NCBI GenBank assembly: GCA_951813545.1 | Contig: OX638352.1 | Location: 3,488,835 to 3,552,834, forward strand | Source: an uncultured Poribacteria bacterium | GTDB taxonomy: Bacteria > Poribacteria > WGA-4E > WGA-3G | Reading direction: 5' to 3' | Length of the DNA: 64,000 bases | In this document: positions 19,457-26,387 of the stretch, piece by piece | How the letters are laid out: each line of letters starts with the position of its first letter | Position numbering within the stretch: position 1 is the stretch's first letter | Program-made: the position numbers and the translations under genes | The notes under the pieces: generated by a model | What the model saw: the letters and a program-made list of their open reading frames with translations, nothing else | The model's database searches: none | Told to the model about the DNA's origin: nothing

Positions 19457-19510
19457 GATGTTTATGGTAGAGAACCAGTATATAGTATACCATAAACATC
19501 CAATCGCGCG
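19457..19510. repeat. 13-bp perfect inverted repeat
   Basis: GATGTTTATGGTA (19457-19469) pairs with TACCATAAACATC (19498-19510) around a 28-base AT-rich centre. It lies in the 519-bp gap upstream of the minus-strand M24 gene; it could be an operator or a small hairpin element. The remainder of the gap holds a gene fragment (19587) and a promoter-like block (19711). Confidence 0.5.
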
Positions 19511-19586
19511 CCGATGGAATAAGATTATGTGCTGTGCCTCTACCGATAGAAGTACAACGGGCAAAGCACGGAAAACCTACTACTTC

Positions 19587-19695
19587 CTACAAGGCATGAT
19601 CTTCGGGACGGACACCGTTCTGAAACTGAAGAACGTCGGTGAATAATCTCCCATATAATCAACGATACTCTTTTCAGGGATGGCATCCTCCATCG
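19587..19695 (-). pseudogene. ThuA-like gene, 3' fragment
   Basis: On the minus strand this stretch reads MEDAIPEKSIVDYMGDYSPTFF and then, after a frame change, GVRPEDHAL and a stop. The intact ThuA-like protein encoded at 29815-30750 ends MEDAIPDKSVVDYVGDYAP..., GVRPEDHAL. The match covers only the last 37 codons, with a small indel. It is a remnant of a second copy, most of which has been lost. Homology stops near 19695, just before the promoter-like block. Confidence 0.75.
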
Positions 19696-19710
19696 CCAGA
19701 TTTTTCGTTT

Positions 19711-19754
19711 TATGCACCCTTTCCCCTCCAAATCCGTATCCTTAATTATAAAAG
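19711..19754 (+). promoter_or_regulatory. Promoter-like block C
   Basis: Starts TATGCACCCTTTCC and continues to GTATCCTTAATTATAAA; CACCCT and GTATCC are separated by 15 bases. The same layout occurs at 25331 (15 bases) and in blocks A and B (14 bases). It ends 78 bp before the ATG of the permease gene at 19833. Confidence 0.45.
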
Positions 19755-19832
19755 AGAGACATACACCACTTCACCGAAATTAGTTTCAAAAGAACGCAAT
19801 CCTCAATAACAGTGAATGAAAGGAAAAATCAA

Positions 19833-21233
19833 ATGTTAATGACGTTGATTCAAAAAGAGATTATGCATCATATTCTGAGTGCCCGTTTCGTCGCGCTCCT
19901 TGTGATGTGTCTCCTTCTCGTCCCGCTCACACTTTCTACCAATTACCGAAATTATCGCCAGAACTTAGTGGATTATCAAGAAGCCGTTAAACTCACAAAC
20001 ATTGAAGAAACCACGATGAACCCAGGGATGCCACTGGATCCAGAACTGGAAGTTTCCAAACTCATCCTCAAACCGACCGCTTTGAGCGTCTTCGCAAATG
20101 GGTTAGCAGATACATTGCCGAGCTATCTCGGCATGACACGTAATGGGATTACACAAGGGGCACCCGCCCTGGTGTCCTCTCTTTCCAATCTGTTAGGGCA
20201 TCTTGATTTTCTATTCATAGTGGGTACTGTTTTCAGTCTGCTGGCGTTACTGTTTACGTTCGATGCGGTTGCGGGGGAACGAGAAGCGGGGACCCTTCGG
20301 ATCACCTTAGCCAATTCTCTGCCGCGCGACCTATTTCTATGGAGCAAATTGATTGGCGGATACGTGGTGTTTGTCGTTCCGTTCTTGCTGTCGTTCCTGT
20401 TCGGATTACTAATGCTTGTCTGGCAAGGTTTCCCTCTCGGCGAACCTGAAATTTTTCCGAGAGTCCTCAGTTTAATCCTCATTTCATTGCTCTATATTGG
20501 TGTCTTTTTTGCAATCGGTACAGTGATTTCTACCTACTTAGACAATTCTAAGACGGCACTCATCGTCGCTTTTACTGTCTGGGTGTTTGCAGTATTGATT
20601 ACGCCACGCGTTGGATTCCTTGCTGCCAAATTTATCGCACCAACACAAACTTCACAGAGTGTCTATATGGAAAAAACAGCCATGCGAGACGATTTCAACG
20701 CAGCACTCGAAGATGAAAAACAGAAAATGATCATGGAAGTACCGCCGGATGAGAAGGGACGCAGATCCATAGGCGGGGAGATTGCGAAAAAAATTAATGA
20801 ACGTATGAAACCTCTTGAGGAGGAATATAGATCGAGATTCCAGAACCATTCTAACAAATTGGATCGGAATCATAAACGTGAAACTGAACGGCAAGAACAG
20901 GTGGGACAGATGCTTTCTCGACTCACACCGACATCTTCCTTAATTTACATCACTACAAACCTGACGCAGACCGGAAAGGCAAAAAGAAGCACCTATTTTC
21001 AAACGGGTGATCGCTATTATGAGATGCTCTATACAGATTTGTTCAGCAAAATTATAGATTATGCTTATAGCAGACAATACAACCCCGTCAAAATTACACA
21101 ACCACCATCTTTGGAGATAACGACTTTAGGAGAAACGCTCCGTCAATCGGCAGTGGATGTGCTGCTGCTCTGCTTCTTTGCAGTCATATTGACAACCGTG
21201 GCATTCCTGAAATTCTTCCGTTCCGATATTTGA
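19833..21233 (+). CDS. ABC-2 type transporter permease
   Basis: 466 residues from the ATG at 19833, which has AAAGGA 8 nt upstream and matches the start of the close paralogue at 22438; the frame is open back to a GTG at 19812. Helix 1 at about residues 14-35, an outward loop, then a helix cluster from about 130 with FDAVAGEREAGTLRITLANS in the coupling position. A charged coiled region runs from about 275 to 360 (MEKTAMRDDFNAALEDEKQK...), and a last helix ends FLKFFRSDI. It is followed by the coiled-coil protein gene at 21411; the pair is repeated at 22438/24010. No ATPase is nearby. Confidence 0.8.
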   Translation: MLMTLIQKEIMHHILSARFVALLVMCLLLVPLTLSTNYRNYRQNLVDYQEAVKLTNIEETTMNPGMPLDPELEVSKLILKPTALSVFANGLADTLPSYLGMTRNGITQGAPALVSSLSNLLGHLDFLFIVGTVFSLLALLFTFDAVAGEREAGTLRITLANSLPRDLFLWSKLIGGYVVFVVPFLLSFLFGLLMLVWQGFPLGEPEIFPRVLSLILISLLYIGVFFAIGTVISTYLDNSKTALIVAFTVWVFAVLITPRVGFLAAKFIAPTQTSQSVYMEKTAMRDDFNAALEDEKQKMIMEVPPDEKGRRSIGGEIAKKINERMKPLEEEYRSRFQNHSNKLDRNHKRETERQEQVGQMLSRLTPTSSLIYITTNLTQTGKAKRSTYFQTGDRYYEMLYTDLFSKIIDYAYSRQYNPVKITQPPSLEITTLGETLRQSAVDVLLLCFFAVILTTVAFLKFFRSDI

Positions 21234-21340
21234 TGCGAAGTACGACTCAGACGGGACCCTTCAATTTTTATTATCAAACTCACGTTAATGATAGCCGAAT
21301 TACTGGCAACGTTTAAAACGCGTCATTAGAATACAGACGC

Positions 21341-21410
21341 ATATTGTTCAAAGGTTAAACTTCAAACACGAGGCAACATAATGCCTCTGAATTAAAAGGA
21401 GATGCTAAAA
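21341..21410 (+). promoter_or_regulatory. 70-bp leader with hairpin, copy 1
   Basis: These 70 bases are identical to 23940-24009. They contain a hairpin GAGGCA-ACATAA-TGCCTC (21370-21387) and the ribosome binding site AAAAGGAG, and end exactly before the ATG of a coiled-coil protein gene. Identity over the leader is higher than over the coding sequences that follow. Confidence 0.65.
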
Positions 21411-22316
21411 ATGAAACGCATTTTTCACTGCGGAGAAACTCTCGCAAGACTTCCACTCTTGGCCGCTTTAGGACTCGCCATCTGTTTGTGGGGAGGCACC
21501 TATGCCTATACACAAAGTTCCGAAACTGGATCGTCGAAGACAAACATAAAAAGTAAATCCATTGAATTCACCTCGATGCCATCCAGTTATAAAAGGTATA
21601 CCGGTCCCCAAAACGCGCAGGAATTGATGAAAGCGTTAGATGAGGATTACAATAAGGCACTGTCAAAGAGACTGCCAGAGACCAAAGTAATTATATCCGA
21701 TGGCAGTCTGGTGATTCGCAACGGAGAGATACTGGAACGGCCAAAAGCCACGACTTATAGCAGCGACCTCACAATAAGTGAGATAGATGTAAGATATCCA
21801 CGGGCGGAATGGCTTCAGCTGCTTTTGGATAAAGGCATCACCATAGATAGCTCCGACGAGTATGCATCCTTGCTATCAAAGCGTTCCCTTTTGGCACTCT
21901 TGGAAGACAATCCAGATTTGTATGAGGCAGGGTTTCTCAGTATTCCACCAACAGATGATTGGGAAACTTATAAGGCCGCTTACATCAAGAAGTTGATAAG
22001 CAAGCACACCAAGATCCGAGAAGCTGCAAAACAGATTGAACGTGCTAAGGCGCAAATTGAACGTAGTAAAGAATCAATTGCACGCGCTATGGTTCAACTT
22101 GAACATAGCATGGAACAGGTCAAAGGTGCCCAGAAAGCGTTGAATTCACAGCAGCTTGCGCATGTTAGGAAGCAACTTGAGCACGCAAGGAAACAGATTG
22201 CGCGCGCACAAGAGGTTTTAGAACACCCCGAAGAACCGATGCCTCCTCAGGAACCACTTCCTCCTGACGAGCCAATGCCTCCTCAGGAACCACTTCCTCC
22301 TGACGAGCCAAATTAG
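21411..22316 (+). CDS. Exported coiled-coil protein with Pro-rich tail
   Basis: 301 residues. The ATG at 21411 is 9 nt from AAAAGGAG; an ATG at 21402 lies on top of the ribosome binding site and is rejected. Residues about 10-32 are hydrophobic (RLPLLAALGLAICLWGGTYA), a signal peptide or anchor. A globular part follows with YTGPQNAQELMKALDEDYN and ISEIDVRYPRAEWLQLLLDKG, then a long helix (about 190-275) of REAAKQIERAKAQIERSKES-type heptads, then a tail of PMPPQEPLPPDE repeats. I do not recognise the family. It is paired with the permease at 19833 and has a shorter paralogue at 24010. An envelope scaffold or permease partner is possible. Confidence 0.65.
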   Translation: MKRIFHCGETLARLPLLAALGLAICLWGGTYAYTQSSETGSSKTNIKSKSIEFTSMPSSYKRYTGPQNAQELMKALDEDYNKALSKRLPETKVIISDGSLVIRNGEILERPKATTYSSDLTISEIDVRYPRAEWLQLLLDKGITIDSSDEYASLLSKRSLLALLEDNPDLYEAGFLSIPPTDDWETYKAAYIKKLISKHTKIREAAKQIERAKAQIERSKESIARAMVQLEHSMEQVKGAQKALNSQQLAHVRKQLEHARKQIARAQEVLEHPEEPMPPQEPLPPDEPMPPQEPLPPDEPN

Positions 22317-22318
22317 AT

Positions 22319-22409
22319 AGGACTTACGCAGCCCCCTTTGCAGGCGGGGTTTCAAACTCCGCCTGCAGGGTGTCATACGTCCGTTATCATGGAAAAATGC
22401 ATAAGTCCT
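22319..22409. repeat. Small inverted-repeat element (MITE-like)
   Basis: 91 bp bounded by AGGACTTACGCA (22319-22330) and TGCATAAGTCCT (22398-22409), inverted repeats with one mismatch. Inside is a 9-bp GC stem TGCAGGCGG/CCGCCTGCA. It begins 3 bp after a stop codon and carries no gene. AGGACTTACGCA-type ends are common on bacterial insertion sequences, so this is probably a non-autonomous derivative. It may also serve as terminator for the upstream gene. Confidence 0.6.
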
Positions 22410-22437
22410 GTTAGAATAAAATTAAAGGGAGTTCAAT

Positions 22438-23853
22438 ATGTTAATGACATTGATTCAAAAAGAGATTATGCATCATGTTCTGAGTGTCCGTTTCGTCGCG
22501 CTCCTTGTGATGTGTCTATTGCTTGTTCCGTTGACCCTCTCTATCAATCATCGAAACTATCGTCAAAACCTGTTGGATTACCAAGAATCCGTTAAACTGA
22601 CAAACATGGAAGAAAAGATCATAAACCCGAGTATGCCACTGGAACCGGAGCTGGAAGTATCTAAACTCTTCCTCAAACCGACACCTTTGAGCGTTTTCGC
22701 AAATGGATTGGGTGACGCACTGCCAAGTTATCTTGGGATGACGCGTAATGGTATTACCCAAGGTCCACCGGCGACCGTTTCCGACTCTATTGCCCACCTT
22801 TTAGGGCATCTCGATTTTCTGTTTGTCGTCGGCACCGTCTTCAGTTTGCTTGCGCTGTTGTTTACCTTTGATGCAGTTGCTGGGGAAAGAGAAGCAGGCA
22901 CGTTGCGGATTAATTTAGCGAACGCCCTCCCACGCGACCTCTTTTTATGGAGCAAACTGATTGGCGGATACATTGTGTTCGTGGTGCCGTTTTTGGTAGC
23001 GTTTCTCTTCGGTTTACTCGTCATCGTCTGGCAAGGGTTTCCCCTTGGTGAGCCAGAGGTTTTCCCACGAGTCATGAGTCTGATGCTGGCCTCGCTGCTC
23101 TACATCGGCGTATTTTTCGCCATTGGCACGGCGATTTCCACCTATTTAGATAACGCCAAAACAGCACTCATCGTCGCCTTCACTGTCTGGGTATTCGCTG
23201 TGCTGATTGTGCCACGCATCGGGTTTGTCGCTGCGAAATTAATCGTACCCACAAAAACCTCGCAGAGCGTTTATCTTGAAAAGACTGCACTCCGCGAGAA
23301 TTTCAATGCTGAACTTGAAGAAAGAAAAAAGGAGATACACCAAAAATTCTGGAAAGATCGTCCGAAGGCTTCCGATGAACAGATGTTTGCAGTAGGAGAG
23401 GAGTTCGATAAGCTGGTGCAACCGCTTGAAGGCGCATATAAGCAGAAATTCGCGGATCGCACCGACCAGATAGATAGGAACTATCAGCGCGAGAAAGCGC
23501 GACAGGAAGAGGTCGGCGAGACCCTCTCACGAATCACACCGACCTCTTCCTTAATTTATCTCACCACGAACTTGACACAGACCGGAAAGATTAAAAAACA
23601 CAACTACTTTGAAGCAGCTGATCGTTATTATGGCGCACTTCACGCGGATCTGTTCAGTAAAATAGTAGATCACGCTTCCGTAAGAAGTTACCGTCCGGAT
23701 GATCTCGACACAATTGCGCAGCCACCTCCTATAGCAGTCCCTTCTTTAGATGAAACGTTAAGGCACTCACTGGTGGATGTGCTCTTCCTATGCTTCTTTG
23801 CGGTGGCGTTGACGACCTTGGCGTTTTTGAAATTCTTCCGTTCCGATATTTGA
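22438..23853 (+). CDS. ABC-2 type transporter permease
   Basis: 471 residues, a close paralogue of 19833-21233 over the whole length (MLMTLIQKEIMHHVLSVRF at the start, FLKFFRSDI at the end, FDAVAGEREAGTLRINLANA in the coupling position). The charged region (about 280-350) differs most between the two (ERKKEIHQKFWKDRPKASDE). AAAGGGAG precedes the ATG. It forms the second permease/coiled-coil pair of the duplicated block. No ATPase is encoded nearby. Confidence 0.8.
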   Translation: MLMTLIQKEIMHHVLSVRFVALLVMCLLLVPLTLSINHRNYRQNLLDYQESVKLTNMEEKIINPSMPLEPELEVSKLFLKPTPLSVFANGLGDALPSYLGMTRNGITQGPPATVSDSIAHLLGHLDFLFVVGTVFSLLALLFTFDAVAGEREAGTLRINLANALPRDLFLWSKLIGGYIVFVVPFLVAFLFGLLVIVWQGFPLGEPEVFPRVMSLMLASLLYIGVFFAIGTAISTYLDNAKTALIVAFTVWVFAVLIVPRIGFVAAKLIVPTKTSQSVYLEKTALRENFNAELEERKKEIHQKFWKDRPKASDEQMFAVGEEFDKLVQPLEGAYKQKFADRTDQIDRNYQREKARQEEVGETLSRITPTSSLIYLTTNLTQTGKIKKHNYFEAADRYYGALHADLFSKIVDHASVRSYRPDDLDTIAQPPPIAVPSLDETLRHSLVDVLFLCFFAVALTTLAFLKFFRSDI

Positions 23854-23939
23854 CGCGAAGTACTACACGACATACGAATGAAAGCCGAATTATTAGCGAT
23901 GTTCATTGCGTTACGCAAATATCTCACCTTTTTTGGCGA

Positions 23940-24009
23940 ATATTGTTCAAAGGTTAAACTTCAAACACGAGGCAACATAATGCCTCTGAATTAAAAGGAG
24001 ATGCTAAAA
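23940..24009 (+). promoter_or_regulatory. 70-bp leader with hairpin, copy 2
   Basis: Identical to 21341-21410, including the GAGGCA-ACATAA-TGCCTC hairpin (23969-23986) and AAAAGGAG. It ends directly before the ATG at 24010. Confidence 0.65.
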
Positions 24010-24573
24010 ATGGAAAGTACTTTTCACACTGCAGACGCTCTTGAAATTATACCACCGAGTATACGGTTCTGTGTACATTCGGTATCCGGTACATCTTCAA
24101 TGACAACCACTGAACTTGAAATTATATTCAACGAGAAAGTACCACCCAGTGACAAGAAATATACCGGTTCCCAAAATGCCCAGGAATTGATGAAAGCGTT
24201 AGATGCGGATTACAATAAGGGACACGCAAAAACCGAAGTAAGCATATCGCGCAAGGGCAACGGTATAGAAACTGAAAGTTATAGCAGTGACCTTACAATA
24301 CGTGAGATAGATGCAAGGTATCCACGGGCGGAGTGGCTTCAGCTGCTTTTGGAGAGAGGCATCATCATAGGAAACTTCTACGAGTATGCGTTCAACCTGT
24401 CACAGCGGCATGCTTTGGCATTTCTGGAAGACAATCCGCATCTGTGGCAGTCAGGAGTTCTTGATATTCCACCGACAGATGACTGGGAAACGTATAAAGC
24501 GGCTTACATCGACAAGCTGGTAGAAATTGAACGCACCAAAGCGGAGATTGAACGCACCATTGAAAGCAGTTAA
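24010..24573 (+). CDS. Coiled-coil protein paralogue, shortened
   Basis: 187 residues, starting at the ATG at 24010 (AAAAGGAG 9 nt upstream). From about residue 45 it follows the 21411 protein (KYTGSQNAQELMKALDADYN, then IREIDARYPRAEWLQLLLERG, then PPTDDWETYKAAYIDKLV), but the N-terminus is unrelated and not strongly hydrophobic, so export is doubtful. The helical part stops after about 15 residues (IERTKAEIERTIESS) and the Pro-rich tail is absent. It is either a decaying copy or a cytoplasmic variant. The next gene, an ECF sigma factor, begins 35 bp later. Confidence 0.55.
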   Translation: MESTFHTADALEIIPPSIRFCVHSVSGTSSMTTTELEIIFNEKVPPSDKKYTGSQNAQELMKALDADYNKGHAKTEVSISRKGNGIETESYSSDLTIREIDARYPRAEWLQLLLERGIIIGNFYEYAFNLSQRHALAFLEDNPHLWQSGVLDIPPTDDWETYKAAYIDKLVEIERTKAEIERTIESS

Positions 24574-24608
24574 GTCTTTCGGCGGACACCAACATTGGAG
24601 GAAACCTT

Positions 24609-25211
24609 ATGGAAAAATTAGACGATGTTCAACTCATTGACAGAATTTTATCCGGCGATGATACGGCGTTTGATATCTTAGTGAAAAAACACCAAAAAAG
24701 CGTTCACGCATTTGCGTGGCGAAGGATCGCCGATTTCCACACTGCTGAAGAAATTACGCAAGATACGTTTCTAATCGTTCACCATAAATTGGCAATGCTG
24801 AAGGATCCACACTGTTTTGAGGGTTGGCTTTATAGAATCGCTGCACGTCAATGCGTCCTGTTTCAGAGAAAGAAAAGGATACAGACGCAACCTCTTGAAG
24901 ACACGAGCATCAAACTGATCGAAAAAATGACATATTCTCAATATGTCGCTGAGGAGCAAGCGAACGCTGCAGCTGAAGCACGACGCGACATCGTTCACAA
25001 GCTCCTCTCACGCTTGCCGGAAAAGGAACGCACTGCCGTTACACTCCACTACTTCCGAGGAATGACCTGTAAAAAGATTAGCCAGTTCTTGGGTGTGTCG
25101 GTATGTACTGTTAAAAGCCAACTCCATCGTGCACGGCATCGATTAAAGAAATCGGAATCCATACTCCAAGAAACATTAGAAGGTTCCGAATTTATATGCA
25201 CACGGTCTTGA
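24609..25211 (+). CDS. ECF sigma factor, short (no membrane part)
   Basis: 200 residues, ATG with GGAGG upstream. Region 2 (DDVQLIDRILSGDDTAFDIL, then AEEITQDTFLIVHHKLAML) and region 4 (LPEKERTAVTLHYFRGMTCKK, then LGVSVCTVKSQLHRARHRL) match the sigma parts of the fusions at 10398 and 26388. Similarity continues to ETLEGSEF and then ends in ICTRS and a stop, at the point where the other two go on to the pre-helix segment and membrane helix. It is therefore either a truncated fusion or a soluble member of the set. It follows the permease/coiled-coil genes at short spacing and may be co-transcribed with them. Confidence 0.85.
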   Translation: MEKLDDVQLIDRILSGDDTAFDILVKKHQKSVHAFAWRRIADFHTAEEITQDTFLIVHHKLAMLKDPHCFEGWLYRIAARQCVLFQRKKRIQTQPLEDTSIKLIEKMTYSQYVAEEQANAAAEARRDIVHKLLSRLPEKERTAVTLHYFRGMTCKKISQFLGVSVCTVKSQLHRARHRLKKSESILQETLEGSEFICTRS

Positions 25212-25330
25212 AATTGGATTGCCGAGTATGCAGTTACGTGTTAAAATCGATTGGAAACACCACTCATCATTTTTTAAAATTTTACCATTTTTCAGATAAA
25301 AATTCAGGTTTCTGTTGTTTTTTTGTAAGT

Positions 25331-25373
25331 TATGCACCCTTTCCGTTTCAAAATAGTATCTTTAATTATAAAG
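25331..25373 (+). promoter_or_regulatory. Promoter-like block D
   Basis: TATGCACCCTTTCC through GTATCTTTAATTATAAA, nearly the same as block C at 19711. It lies 193 bp before the ATG of the secreted protein at 25567, which precedes the second sigma/propeller fusion. In the gap 25212-25566 I see nothing else I can name. Confidence 0.45.
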
Positions 25374-25566
25374 GGGCTCGAGTAACGTGAGCTTGAGAAT
25401 AAAACGGAAATTATATTGGAACTTATAGCGAGTAAGAACTAAGAATTCAAAGTGAATGGGGATCCGAAACGGAAAGAAAAGGACACAAATTATCTCCCTT
25501 TCCGTCCCTATCTCGCTACATCCTTATGTTTTACTCACTATGACTTCTTGGATAAGGAGTAACATC

Positions 25567-26316
25567 ATGAAAACTTTAAGCATTGGATTGGGCATATTTA
25601 TCCTAACCTGTTCCGCAGGGGCAGAGATGTTTCTGGAAACTTTTGATGATAGAGATGTTATAGAACAGTGGCAGAAAATGACAATACCACGCGGGCATGC
25701 CGGTCTCCAGTCTTGGAAAATTGTTGGCGGTCAACTTGAGTCTTTAGTAATTGGTGCTGATCCTGTGACGCGTTTATTTGTGATCGGGGATGAAGAGTGG
25801 CAAGATTACGATATTGAGGTTGACGTTAAACCGCTCCAAAAACATGGACCTGCCCATATTGTGATTGCCTCTCGGATTCATCAGAACCAAGAAAATCAGA
25901 CTTGGGGAGTTCGCTGTACAATTGGGGACACGCCGATACCCGAACCTGAATCCATGGCTATCTGTCGCGGGAGTCGTTTGCCGATTGGAGAGGCTGTTCT
26001 GCACTATGAAACGAAACCTTATCCCTCCTTAAGCGTGAAAAAATGGTCTCACCTGAAGGTGAGCGTTCATGGAAACCACTTGACTTTTTGGATTAATGGC
26101 AAGCAAGTTCTCGGACCCGTAATTTTAGAAGCGAAAAAATTTGAACACCACCAGGTCGAGTTTCCTGACTATCCGAGGGGTAAAGTCGGTTTCGGGGTCT
26201 CAAATTATTCCGTGCTTTTTGATAACCTTCGCATCACCACCGGGGACGATATTCCAAAATCTGTAACGCCGAGAACAAAACTTGCGACCACTTGGGGACA
26301 CTTGAAGCAGTTTTAG
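25567..26316 (+). CDS. Secreted GH16/DUF1080-like carbohydrate-binding-fold protein
   Basis: 249 residues. The frame is open from 25456, but the ATG at 25567 has AAGGAG upstream and starts a signal peptide (MKTLSIGLGIFILTCSAGAE). The mature part begins MFLETFDDRDVIEQWQKM and has the jelly-roll features of the laminin-G/3-keto-disaccharide hydrolase (DUF1080) group: DYDIEVDVKPLQ, WSHLKVSVHGNHLTFWINGK, GFGVSNYSVLFDNLRI. No catalytic residues can be assigned. The last residues KLATTWGHLKQF resemble the tails of the proteins at 41894 and 43024. It lies upstream of the second sigma/propeller fusion. Confidence 0.65.
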   Translation: MKTLSIGLGIFILTCSAGAEMFLETFDDRDVIEQWQKMTIPRGHAGLQSWKIVGGQLESLVIGADPVTRLFVIGDEEWQDYDIEVDVKPLQKHGPAHIVIASRIHQNQENQTWGVRCTIGDTPIPEPESMAICRGSRLPIGEAVLHYETKPYPSLSVKKWSHLKVSVHGNHLTFWINGKQVLGPVILEAKKFEHHQVEFPDYPRGKVGFGVSNYSVLFDNLRITTGDDIPKSVTPRTKLATTWGHLKQF

Positions 26317-26387
26317 AGAAATATCTTTTAGTGGTCGAATTCACGTTAGCACTAATTCAATCCACTCATTGATGATGGAGTATTCTG

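Noticed and set aside
21270..21295. A stray IS982-type end (AACTCACGTTA) near 21280, with similar strings near 25390, 26340 and 42850
   Set aside because: Matches are short and imperfect, with no paired end nearby; too weak to call.
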